Below are positions 7,810-14,859 of a DNA stretch of 64,000 nt, one piece after another (positions within the stretch are counted from its first letter, which is position 1; each line of letters starts with the position of its first letter). Position numbers and translations under genes: made by a program. The notes under the pieces are model-generated. The model saw only the letters and a list, made by a program, of their open reading frames with translations. It did no database searches and was not told the DNA's origin. This stretch comes from Phytomonospora endophytica. GTDB taxonomy: Bacteria; Actinomycetota; Actinomycetes; Mycobacteriales; Micromonosporaceae. Location of the stretch: assembly GCF_014202425.1 (NCBI RefSeq), contig NZ_JACHGT010000003.1, forward strand, positions 372,001-436,000. Direction: 5' to 3'.

Positions 7810-9018
7810 ATGCCCGCCCACGCCCGACCCGGCCGCCCCTGGATCACCACCATGACCCGCCGCGACCCCGGCGAAGGCCACCGACCCGCCACCAGCCTCG
7901 AACTCCTCTTCGACCTCACCTTCGTCGTCGCCGTCGCCCAAGCCGCCAAAAACCTCGAACACGCCATCACCGAAGACCACACACCCACCGGCACCGTCGC
8001 CTACCTCATGACCTTCGCCGCCATCTGGTGGGCCTGGATGCTCTTCACCTGGTTCGCGAACTTCTTCGACACCGACGACGTCCCCTACCGCCTGCTCACC
8101 ATCGTCCAAATCGCCGGATCCCTCGGCCTCGCCGCAGGCATCCCCGCCATGGCCAACCTCGACTTCCGCGTCGCCGTCATCTCCTACGTCGTCATGCGCA
8201 CCGCCTACATCGCCCAATGGATCCGCGCCCGACGCCACACCACCGACCCCCTCCGCACCGTCGCCACCCGCACGATCATCCTCAACGGCATATGCCAACT
8301 CGGCTGGATCGCCTTCCTCGCCGTCCCCAAGGCATGGATCATCCCCGCCTGGATCATCTGGTTCGCCTTCGACATCGCCACACCCGCACTCGCCGGGTGG
8401 GACGCGCGCACCGGCGGCCACACCGGCCACCTCGTCGAACGCTACGGCCTGTTCACCATCATCGTTCTCGGCGAGACGATCACCGCCGCGACCATGGCCA
8501 TCACCGCCGGCCTTGACAAAGGCGGCCACCTCATCGAACTCCTCGTCCTGGCCGGCGGCGGCCTGGTCACCTGTTTCGCGATCTGGTGGCTCTACTTCGA
8601 CTACCAGACCAACACCGCACCGGCCGGGAAACGCTGGCAGCAGTACCTGTGGGGCTACGGGCACCTCCTCGTCTTCGCCGCGGTCGCCGCCGTCGGCGCC
8701 GGCCTCGCCCTGGCCGCCGAGCACATCGCCGAAGCCGGCCACCACACCCGGCCCTCCGCCTGGATCCTCGGCGGCGCCATCACCGTCCCCGCCGCGGTCT
8801 TCCTGGGCATGTCGGCCCTGTTCGACTCCATCGCCGAAGCCAACTGCGACTGGGTCCGCGTCCGCCTCCTGGCCGCCGGAGCCCTCGCCGTCCTGGCCGC
8901 CACCGCACTGGCACCCACCGCGGGACTACCCCTCACCGCCGTGGCCACCGGCGCGATCCTGGCCGTCCTGGTCGCCATCGAGGTCACCGGAGCCCACCGC
9001 CGCACCCGCACGGCCTGA
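7810..9018 (+). CDS. ltrA: Low-temperature-requirement A (LtrA) family membrane protein
   Basis: A 402-residue polytopic membrane protein. The family hallmark TSLELLFDLTFVVAVAQAA is near residues 28-46 and is followed by about ten hydrophobic helices, including IWWAWMLFTWFANFFDTDD and the conserved LVERYGLFTIIVLGETI. The ATG at 7810 is preferred over 7771 because AAAGGA sits six bases before it. LtrA was described as needed for Listeria growth in the cold, but the molecular function is unknown. Its last 93 bases overlap the convergent MarR gene. Confidence 0.92.
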   Translation: MPAHARPGRPWITTMTRRDPGEGHRPATSLELLFDLTFVVAVAQAAKNLEHAITEDHTPTGTVAYLMTFAAIWWAWMLFTWFANFFDTDDVPYRLLTIVQIAGSLGLAAGIPAMANLDFRVAVISYVVMRTAYIAQWIRARRHTTDPLRTVATRTIILNGICQLGWIAFLAVPKAWIIPAWIIWFAFDIATPALAGWDARTGGHTGHLVERYGLFTIIVLGETITAATMAITAGLDKGGHLIELLVLAGGGLVTCFAIWWLYFDYQTNTAPAGKRWQQYLWGYGHLLVFAAVAAVGAGLALAAEHIAEAGHHTRPSAWILGGAITVPAAVFLGMSALFDSIAEANCDWVRVRLLAAGALAVLAATALAPTAGLPLTAVATGAILAVLVAIEVTGAHRRTRTA

Positions 9019-9492
9019 CCACCGCGCCGCCGGCGACCCCGCCTCGGGATCCAGCCGCCCCAGCACCGCCCGAAACGCCGACCGCAGCTCCTCGGCCTGC
9101 CCCTCACCCAAAGGATCGAACAACAAGCGCCGCACCGTCTCCACATGCCCCGGAGCGGCCGCCACCACCACCGCCAGCCCCTCGGCGGTCAACCGCGCCA
9201 CCGTCGTACGACGGTCACCGGCCAGCCGCTCACGCGCCACCCACCCCGACTCCTCCAGCCGTGCCACCGCGTGCGACAACCGCGACGCCGAACCCCGCAC
9301 CGTCCCCGCCAGCTCCGTCATCGTCAACTCACGCCCCGGCGCCTCCGACAACGCCGACAAGATCATGTAATAGGCGTGGGGGAGACCCGCGTCCCGCTGC
9401 AACTGCCGGTCGAGCGCCTCGAACAGCAAACGCGAGCTCCACAGGTAAGCCCGCCACAACTCCTGCTCGTCCTCATCCAGCCATCGCGTCAT
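8926..9492 (-). CDS. MarR family transcriptional regulator
   Basis: A 188-residue winged-helix regulator. The MarR fold is seen from residue 10 to 140, with the recognition region ELTMTELAGTVRGSASRLSHAVARLEESGWVxRE and wing LAGDRRTTVARLT. The last 30 residues (rich in G, D, A) are not typical and fall entirely in the 93-base overlap with ltrA on the other strand. It is divergent from the DODA-type dioxygenase, and two identical palindromes between the genes are its likely operators. Ligands of relatives are phenolics or quinones, which would suit an aromatic-ring dioxygenase target. Confidence 0.9.
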   Translation of the reverse strand: MTRWLDEDEQELWRAYLWSSRLLFEALDRQLQRDAGLPHAYYMILSALSEAPGRELTMTELAGTVRGSASRLSHAVARLEESGWVARERLAGDRRTTVARLTAEGLAVVVAAAPGHVETVRRLLFDPLGEGQAEELRSAFRAVLGRLDPEAGSPAARWSGRAGAAVGSGDLDGDQDGQDRAGGHGGEG

Positions 9493-9513
9493 CCCGCCAC
9501 CCTAACCCAAAAC

Positions 9514-9559
9514 TTGAACTCTCAACCAACCCGCGTTAGGCTCACACTTGAACCCTCAA
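9514..9559. promoter_or_regulatory. Paired MarR-type operators
   Basis: Two copies of a 12-base inverted repeat, TTGAACTCTCAA at 9514-9525 and TTGAACCCTCAA at 9548-9559, are 34 bases apart in the 84-base divergent gap between the MarR gene and the dioxygenase gene. Both are followed by CCAA. The TTGA-N4-TCAA form suits a MarR dimer, and the spacing puts the two sites about three helical turns apart on one DNA face. Confidence 0.75.
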
Positions 9560-9576
9560 CCAAACCGGAGCACCCC

Positions 9577-10341
9577 ATGACCCGCACACCCACCCTCTAC
9601 CTCAGCCACGGCGCCCCACCCCTCGCCGACGACCCCCTCTGGACCCGCCAACTCGCCGACTGGTCCACCGACCTCCCCACCCCCGAAGCCATCCTCATCG
9701 TCTCCGCCCACTGGGAAGCCCAACCCCTCACCATCGGCGCCACCCGCACCATCCCCCTCGTCTACGACTTCTGGGGCTTCCCACAGCACTACTACGACGT
9801 CACCTACCCCGCCCCCGGCGCACCCCGACTCGCCGCCGACATCCGCAAACTCCTCGGCGGCAAAGCCCACGACGACCCCGAACGCGGCCTCGACCACGGC
9901 GCCTACGTCCCCCTCGTCGAGATGTACCCCGACGCCGACATCCCCACCCTGCAGATCTCCATGCCCACCCTCGACCCCCGCGAACTCTACGAACTCGGCC
10001 GCGCCCTGGCACCCCTGCGCGACCAAGGCGTCCTCATCATCGGCAGCGGCTTCACCACCCACAACCTCCGCGAAATGGACCCCGCCGCCGCCGGCGACGC
10101 ACCCGCCTGGTCGAAAGAATTCGACGAGTGGACCAACCACGCCGTCACCACCCGCGACATCGACGCCCTCATCGACTTCCAGCACAAGGCACCCGCCGCC
10201 CGCATCGCCCACCCCCGCACCGAGCACTACGCACCCCTCTTCGTCGCGCTCGGCGCCAGCGAGGACAAACCCCTCAGCCAGAAGGCCGTCGTGGACGGAT
10301 ACTGGTACGGGCTGGCGAAACGCTCCTTCCAGTTCGACTAG
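9577..10341 (+). CDS. DODA-type (LigB family) extradiol aromatic dioxygenase
   Basis: A 254-residue class III extradiol dioxygenase resembling E. coli YgiD (4,5-DOPA dioxygenase extradiol). Predicted metal ligands are H11 (LSHGAPP), H45 (VSAHWE) and H217 (TEHYAPLF), with further conserved histidines H107 and H162. It cleaves catechol-type rings using Fe or Zn. The ATG at 9577 has GGAG seven bases upstream, and two MarR operators precede it. Its 3' end overlaps the convergent DUF5360 gene by 68 bases. Likely part of a response to quinone or catechol stress. Confidence 0.9.
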   Translation: MTRTPTLYLSHGAPPLADDPLWTRQLADWSTDLPTPEAILIVSAHWEAQPLTIGATRTIPLVYDFWGFPQHYYDVTYPAPGAPRLAADIRKLLGGKAHDDPERGLDHGAYVPLVEMYPDADIPTLQISMPTLDPRELYELGRALAPLRDQGVLIIGSGFTTHNLREMDPAAAGDAPAWSKEFDEWTNHAVTTRDIDALIDFQHKAPAARIAHPRTEHYAPLFVALGASEDKPLSQKAVVDGYWYGLAKRSFQFD

Positions 10342-10705
10342 ACCGCCACAGGACCACCAGCGCCACCACCGGGAACACCGCCAGCCACAGGTTCGGCAAC
10401 CACCACCCCAGGGCGTACTCACCGCGCAGAACCCAGAAGTTCAGCGCGGTCAGACCCGCCGCGTGCGTCAAGGCCAGCGACACCGGCATCAGCCAACGCC
10501 CCACATCGCTTCCCCGCCGCAGCAACCACAACCCCGCCAAGCCCGTCACACTCACCATCACGTCGAGCCCGAGAAACGACCAGTTCCAGTCGACGAGCAC
10601 CTCGGCCGGATAAGGCGCGATCAACCGCGTCGCCGTCGCCACCCAATACGCCAGCAGACCGAGATCGGTCACCAGCATGCACCGCTTCACCCAGCGCTCA
10701 GCCAT
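10274..10705 (-). CDS. DUF5360-like (YvaD-like) small membrane protein
   Basis: A 143-residue protein with about four membrane helices, beginning MAERWVKRCMLVTDLGLLAYWV and followed by a C-terminal Arg/Ser-rich tail. It is third in an operon after a TetR regulator and an SMR transporter, with its start at 10705 inside the SMR gene (8-base overlap). The same set, TetR, SMR and a small four-helix protein, is known in Bacillus subtilis as yvaF-yvaE-yvaD, which supports the assignment. Function unknown; perhaps an accessory to SMR efflux. Confidence 0.7.
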   Translation of the reverse strand: MAERWVKRCMLVTDLGLLAYWVATATRLIAPYPAEVLVDWNWSFLGLDVMVSVTGLAGLWLLRRGSDVGRWLMPVSLALTHAAGLTALNFWVLRGEYALGWWLPNLWLAVFPVVALVVLWRSSRTGRSVSPARTSIRPRRPSG

Positions 10706-11027
10706 GCGACGTCGCCCCCGACGACACCAGCACCACCACACCCGCCACGATCAGCGCCATCCCGCCCACCGCGACGGCGTTGAGCCGCTCACCGAACAAC
10801 CACACCGCCGCCAGCGACACCCCGGCCGTCCCCACACCCGACCAGATCGCATACGCCACCCCCACGTTCAGCGACCGCAACGCCAGCGCCATCACACTGA
10901 ACGACACGACGTACCCCACGACCACGACCGCGACCAGCCAGCCCTTCCCACCACCGGCCATCCCACGCAACGACAGCGTGGCCACCACCTCGGTCACCAC
11001 CGCGACTCCCAGCAGACCCCACGCCAT
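10698..11027 (-). CDS. SMR family multidrug/quaternary-amine efflux protein
   Basis: A 109-residue four-helix transporter of the small multidrug resistance family. The essential membrane glutamate is E13 (equivalent to EmrE E14), and GVAYAIWSGVGTAG in helix 3 and FGERLN before helix 4 are family signatures. ATG at 11027 shares its A with the TGA of the upstream tetR gene (TGATG), giving tight coupling; an in-frame GTG three bases earlier is the alternative. A single SMR gene, so probably a dual-topology homodimer that exports cationic drugs or guanidinium-like compounds by proton exchange. Confidence 0.93.
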   Translation of the reverse strand: MAWGLLGVAVVTEVVATLSLRGMAGGGKGWLVAVVVVGYVVSFSVMALALRSLNVGVAYAIWSGVGTAGVSLAAVWLFGERLNAVAVGGMALIVAGVVVLVSSGATSHG

Positions 11028-11566
11028 CACTCGCCCCCTTCGGTCATCGACAGCAGCAACGACCGCACCCGCTCATGCAGACCGGCCGCCGGGGGAGCCA
11101 GGCCCACCAGCCGCGCCAGCCACCACCCGTCGACGGCCAGCCGCACGGCCGTGGCCACCACCGGATCGATGCCGTCGTCGGCCAGCCTCGCCTGCCACCG
11201 TTCGTAGGCCGCGCGCAGCGGGACCAACGCCTCAGGGTCGACCAGCGCCCCGGCGAACAACGCCGCCGTCACCGCGTCGGCCTCGGCGCCCGCACGGGAA
11301 GCACCGGGGGAGATCGTGGCCTCCAGATAGGCGCGGGTCGCCGCACCGGGGGAGTCGCCCGCCACACGCAGGGCCGCGTCGAACTGCCCGACGAAACGCT
11401 CCACCATCCCCGCCACCAGCGCCTGCTTGCCGGGGAAGTGGTAGAGGAGCCCGCCTTTCGACACCCCGGCGGCGGCCGCGACCGCGTCGAGGGTCAGGGC
11501 CTGCGCCCCACCGGTCAACATCACTTGTGTCGCGGCGTCCAGAAGCCGCGTTCGAGTATCGGACAT
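11027..11566 (-). CDS. TetR family repressor of the SMR operon
   Basis: A 179-residue regulator. The N-terminal helix-turn-helix reads LTLDAVAAAAGVSKGGLLYHFPGKQAL (about residues 24-50), the classical TetR signature; the C-terminal ligand domain resembles TetR_C regulators of small efflux pumps. ATG at 11566 is chosen because the three upstream residues lack support and the ATG is the usual position before SDTRTRLLDAA. It is first in the operon tetR-SMR-DUF5360 and is preceded by a 24-base palindrome that is very probably its own operator, so autorepression is likely. Confidence 0.92.
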   Translation of the reverse strand: MSDTRTRLLDAATQVMLTGGAQALTLDAVAAAAGVSKGGLLYHFPGKQALVAGMVERFVGQFDAALRVAGDSPGAATRAYLEATISPGASRAGAEADAVTAALFAGALVDPEALVPLRAAYERWQARLADDGIDPVVATAVRLAVDGWWLARLVGLAPPAAGLHERVRSLLLSMTEGGE

Positions 11567-11573
11567 ACGCAGC

Positions 11574-11597
11574 ACTATACCGTCTGGACGGTACAGT
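11574..11597. promoter_or_regulatory. TetR operator palindrome
   Basis: Arms ACTATACCGTC (11574-11584) and GACGGTACAGT (11587-11597) are inverted repeats with one mismatch and a two-base centre. The palindrome lies eight bases upstream of the tetR ATG, so a bound repressor would cover the promoter and start region of the efflux operon. Confidence 0.85.
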
Positions 11598-11604
11598 GCC
11601 TAGC

Positions 11605-13032
11605 TCAGGCGATCCAATGCCCCCGCCCCACCACCGACGCCACCCCACCATCGGCCAGCACACCCGCCATACGCTGCACCGCCTCCCGCAACACCCCCGG
11701 CGACAACGTGTACGGAATCCGCAGACGCCGCTCGAACACCCCCGGATCCACCCCGAAGAAACCACCACCCTCGATCCGCACCCCACGCCCCAGCGCACCA
11801 TCGGCCACCACCGACGCCACCGGCTCACCCAAATCCACCCACAACGACAACCCACCCGCAGGCACTCGCCACGACCACCCCGGCAGATGCTCGACGAGGG
11901 CCTCGGTCAACGCCGCCCGCCCTTCCCGAAAACCCGCGAGACGCTCCCGCAGCAGCCCTTCGCCACGCTCCAGCAACACCAGCGCCAGCAACTGATCAAG
12001 CACCGAACCGCCCATGTCCACGGCCACCCGCTGCGCCGCCAGCTCCGAGACCAGCCGCGCCGAAGCCCGCACCCACCCGATCCGCAACCCGCCCCAGTGC
12101 GTCTTGCTCATCGACCCGACCGTCACCACCTTCGCGCCACCCGCCAGCGAGGCCGTCGGCGCCGGGGCCTCCACGTCGAGCGCCAGCTCCGCCATCGCCT
12201 CATCGATCACCAGCCACGTCCCGGCACCCGCCGCGGCCCGCAACACCCGAAGGCGCTCCTCGGTGGGCATGAGGCGGCCGGTCGGGTTCTGGAAGTCCGG
12301 GATCAGGTACGCCAGCCTCGGCACGACCTGCCGCAAGGTCGACTCCACGATCTCCACGTCCCATCCGGCGTCGGTCACCGGAACCGGCACCGGCCGCAAC
12401 CGCGCCCGCCGCATCGCCTCCAGCGCGTTGGGGTAGGTCGGGTTCTCCACCAGCACCCGGTCACCGGGACCGCAGAGCAGACCCAGCACCAGCGACAGTC
12501 CGTGCTGCGCCCCGGAGGTCACCAGCACCTGCTCCGGTGTCGTCGCCAATCCGCGCCGGGTGAAGCGTTCGGCCACCGCCGCCCGCAGCTCCGGCAGCCC
12601 GAAAGGGTGATAGCCCGCCGACCGCGCCCGCTCGGCCAGACGCGGACCGACCTCGGCGAGGGCCTCGGCCAGCAGCGGTTCCGGCAGGCCGGGCGCGGCC
12701 CGCGCCAAGTCGATCGCCACCTCGTCGGGCCCCAACAGCCGCCGCGCCACCCGCGCCGAACGGCCCTCCGGCAACGCCGTCCACGTCCCCGCGCCCCGGC
12801 GGCTCCGCGCGAAACCATTGGCCCGCAACAGGTCGTACACCGCCGTCACCGTCGTGCGGCTCGTTCCCAGCGCCGCCGCCAGTTCCCGCTCGGCGGGCAG
12901 GCGTACGTGCAGCCCGATGCGCCCGTCGAGCACCAGCCCGCCAATCGCCTCGGCCCAGTGCCGGTAGACCGGACCGGGCCCCGCCGGTGACGGCAGCATC
13001 CCCGCCAGACGTCGCGCTCCCACACCGGCCAT
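11605..13032 (-). CDS. MocR-type regulator (GntR domain fused to aminotransferase domain), YczR-like
   Basis: A 475-residue MocR/PdxR-family protein. An N-terminal GntR winged helix (RLPAERELAAALGTSRTTVTAVYDLLRANG) is joined to a fold-type I aminotransferase domain; the PLP lysine is in VGSMSKTHWGGLR, and VTSGAQHGL and the ENPTYP motif are present. ATG at 13032 follows GAGGAG by seven bases. It is divergent from a YczE/YitT-like membrane protein gene; this pairing defines the YczR subgroup of MocR regulators. Conserved half-sites occur in the 58-base gap. Effector probably PLP or an amino-acid adduct. Confidence 0.9.
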   Translation of the reverse strand: MAGVGARRLAGMLPSPAGPGPVYRHWAEAIGGLVLDGRIGLHVRLPAERELAAALGTSRTTVTAVYDLLRANGFARSRRGAGTWTALPEGRSARVARRLLGPDEVAIDLARAAPGLPEPLLAEALAEVGPRLAERARSAGYHPFGLPELRAAVAERFTRRGLATTPEQVLVTSGAQHGLSLVLGLLCGPGDRVLVENPTYPNALEAMRRARLRPVPVPVTDAGWDVEIVESTLRQVVPRLAYLIPDFQNPTGRLMPTEERLRVLRAAAGAGTWLVIDEAMAELALDVEAPAPTASLAGGAKVVTVGSMSKTHWGGLRIGWVRASARLVSELAAQRVAVDMGGSVLDQLLALVLLERGEGLLRERLAGFREGRAALTEALVEHLPGWSWRVPAGGLSLWVDLGEPVASVVADGALGRGVRIEGGGFFGVDPGVFERRLRIPYTLSPGVLREAVQRMAGVLADGGVASVVGRGHWIA

Positions 13033-13046
13033 GCCACTCTCCTCGA

Positions 13047-13095
13047 ATTGGCCCAGCATCCCAGGCCAATCACGCTACAGACTCGGTCCAATGGC
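13047..13095. promoter_or_regulatory. Likely MocR (YczR) operators in the divergent gap
   Basis: An inverted repeat ATTGGCC (13047-13053) and GGCCAAT (13064-13070) is followed by a further half-site GGTCCAAT that overlaps the ATG of the membrane protein gene at 13091. Repeated NGGCCAAT/GGTCCAAT half-sites between a mocR gene and its target are what MocR regulators usually bind. Confidence 0.65.
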
Positions 13096-13759
13096 CACCC
13101 CGCTCACCTACGTTCCCCTCCACCAACAGCCGGCCAGGCGCCTCACCCAGCTCTTCGCGGGCCTGGCCCTCTACGGCATCAGCACCGCCGCGACCATCCG
13201 CGCCGCCCTGGGCCTCAACCCGTGGACGGTGCTCAACGAAGGCGTCGAGAGGCACGTTCCGCTCAGTTTCGGGACCGTCAGCGCCCTCGTCGGCGTGCTC
13301 GTTCTCCTACTGTGGATCCCGCTCCGGCAACGACCCCGGATCGGGACCGTGGCCAACATCGCCGTCCTGGCCGTCGCCTTCGACCTCGGACTCGCCGTCA
13401 TCCCCGTGAGGGAGGACCTGTACGTACGGGCCGCGCTCCTGGTCGGCGGGATCGTCCTGAACGGACTGTCGATCGCCGTCTACGTCGGAGCCCGGCTCGG
13501 GCCGGGGCCGAGGGACGGGCTGATGACCGGCACGGCCGCCGCCACGGGACGTTCCATCCGGCTCACCCGAACGCTCATCGAGCTGAGCGTCCTGGTGGTC
13601 GGCTGGCTCCTCGGCGGGACGGTCGGTGTGGGGACGGTGCTCTACGCCCTGGCGATCGGGCCGATCACGCAGTACTTCATGCCGCGGTTCACATACCGGC
13701 CGCGTGGGGGAGAGGCGGTGGCGACGGGGGGACGGAAGGCGTCGCGGGGTGCATCTTGA
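13091..13759 (+). CDS. YczE/YitT-type membrane protein
   Basis: A 222-residue protein with about five hydrophobic helices and the family-typical LYGISTAATIRAALGLNPWTV near the start and GPRDGLMTGTAAATG around residue 150. It belongs to the YczE/YyaS group (DUF161-related) of uncharacterised integral membrane proteins, normally controlled by an adjacent YczR-type MocR regulator, which is present here. The first codon overlaps a candidate operator half-site. A perfect 7-base hairpin (ATCTTGA 13753-13759, TCAAGAT 13765-13771) spans its stop codon. Substrate unknown. Confidence 0.85.
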   Translation: MATPLTYVPLHQQPARRLTQLFAGLALYGISTAATIRAALGLNPWTVLNEGVERHVPLSFGTVSALVGVLVLLLWIPLRQRPRIGTVANIAVLAVAFDLGLAVIPVREDLYVRAALLVGGIVLNGLSIAVYVGARLGPGPRDGLMTGTAAATGRSIRLTRTLIELSVLVVGWLLGGTVGVGTVLYALAIGPITQYFMPRFTYRPRGGEAVATGGRKASRGAS

Positions 13760-14014
13760 ACGAGTCAAGATCAAGAGGGGTCAAGGAGACGGCGCCGGAG
13801 AGGACACATCGGCCGTGCGTTCTGGAGCGCCGGCACCGGAGAACCTCTGGGCGGATCGGCCCGGCACGGGCGGGGTTTCCGGCCTTGGCGGCCAATCGCG
13901 CCACGAACGCGCACCCGTCCACCGTTCGGTGCCAACAAGAAGGGCCTGTACGGCCCTGAGCGGTCAAGAGGCGCGTGGGAGCTTGGTAGTGCGGGGAGGG
14001 CCCGCAACTTTACA

Positions 14015-14042
14015 TATTGACATAATGGTGATTATCAAACGT
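14015..14042. other. dif: dif-like XerCD recombination site (replication terminus)
   Basis: A 28-base site has the 11+6+11 layout of dif: TATTGACATAA (14015-14025), centre TGGTGA, and TTATCAAACGT (14032-14042). On the complement the better arm reads TTATGTCAATA, which agrees with the XerD arm TTATGTCAA of the actinobacterial dif consensus as I recall it, and the other arm keeps GATAA. It lies in an AT-rich island in non-coding DNA, close to a strand-composition reversal and a Xer-type gene. Assignment as the chromosomal dif is an inference from pattern and context. Confidence 0.7.
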
Positions 14043-14466
14043 AAATCGAGGAGGGCCGAGAGGGGTCACCGGCGTGCGCGTGATGCCCCATGAGGGTTCC
14101 GGTGAACTCCGTGCGTTCCACGACGGACAGAGTACGTGCGGGCCCGGCCGTCGAGACGCAGCCGCGCCGAAGGCTCGACGACAGCCGTGGTGGCCAAGCG
14201 GATCTCACGATGGACCCCAGACGGGTCCGCCGCGCGTTATCGCGAGCCGGTGCGGCCTGGACGTGACGCTGACTCGGATTTCGCGGCTCCGCTTTGATCG
14301 CCGTGGCGATGCCCGAATCGCACTCCCCGACCCTCAGAGCGCCCGAGAACCCTGCGGACCGTGCTGATCCCCCTAGGGACGGTTCACTCGCGGCCCTCAC
14401 TGGACCTCTCATGAAGGCCGCTCCGGCCAAGGAGTCGAAACGGACACTCGACCCGAAAATTGCCGC

Positions 14467-14498
14467 AATTTCCACATAACTACCCTTATGTGGAAATT
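14467..14498. other. Perfect palindrome with Xer-site geometry
   Basis: Thirteen-base arms AATTTCCACATAA (14467-14479) and TTATGTGGAAATT (14486-14498) are perfect inverted repeats around a six-base spacer CTACCC. Trimmed to 11-base arms this is a 28-base site with the same CATAA-N6-TTATG core as dif. It is 362 bases upstream of a tyrosine recombinase gene. AT-rich and without a U-tract, it is not a terminator. A repressor operator is the main alternative. Confidence 0.65.
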
Positions 14499-14859
14499 AC
14501 GATGTTGACCTAGGGGAGAGGGGGAGAGGTGAGTTTCGCTCGCCGACGGGACTTCCCCACCGACCGCGGTCCCCGGCCGCGCCTCCACCTCGCGCCACGT
14601 CGTTAGGGTGGCTGCTCTACGCACTAGCGGTGCAACGACCCGCCCCGTCGAACGGAACGCGCCCTCGACCGATCCCCCGCGACCGGCCGGCCGCACAGAG
14701 ACCCCTCGCAAGATCCATTACTCCCCCGCTCCCCCGCCTCCGAACCCCACCCCGCCATCCGGAATGTCACACCCCTGCACCATTCTTACCTCGTCGTTCC
14801 GTTGCCAACCCGTTGTCGCCGTGTCGTCAGCCCCGTCACCATCTCCCGTGGAGGGACGC

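Larger units (their letters stand above)
13760..14859. other. 1.1-kb non-coding terminus region with AT-rich sites
   Basis: No convincing gene was found; short open frames here lack start signals and conservation-like composition. The stretch holds a hairpin AGGGCC/GGCCCT at about 13940-13957, a GGGGAGGG octamer at 13993-14000 (matching the E. coli KOPS form GGGNAGGG and pointing to the dif-like site), the dif-like site, and a perfect AT-rich palindrome at 14467-14498. These AT-rich islands stand out strongly against the surrounding high-GC DNA. Confidence 0.7.

Noticed and set aside
10780-12990. A 736-codon plus-strand frame opposite the SMR, TetR and MocR genes
   Set aside because: Pro/Arg/His filler crossing three well-supported genes.
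14035-14475. A 146-codon minus-strand frame between the dif-like site and the palindrome
   Set aside because: No ribosome site, no recognisable pattern, and it starts inside the palindrome; treated as non-coding.
14467-14498. The palindrome as a rho-independent terminator
   Set aside because: Stem is AT-rich, no U-tract follows, and no gene ends just before it; other terminators here have GC stems.
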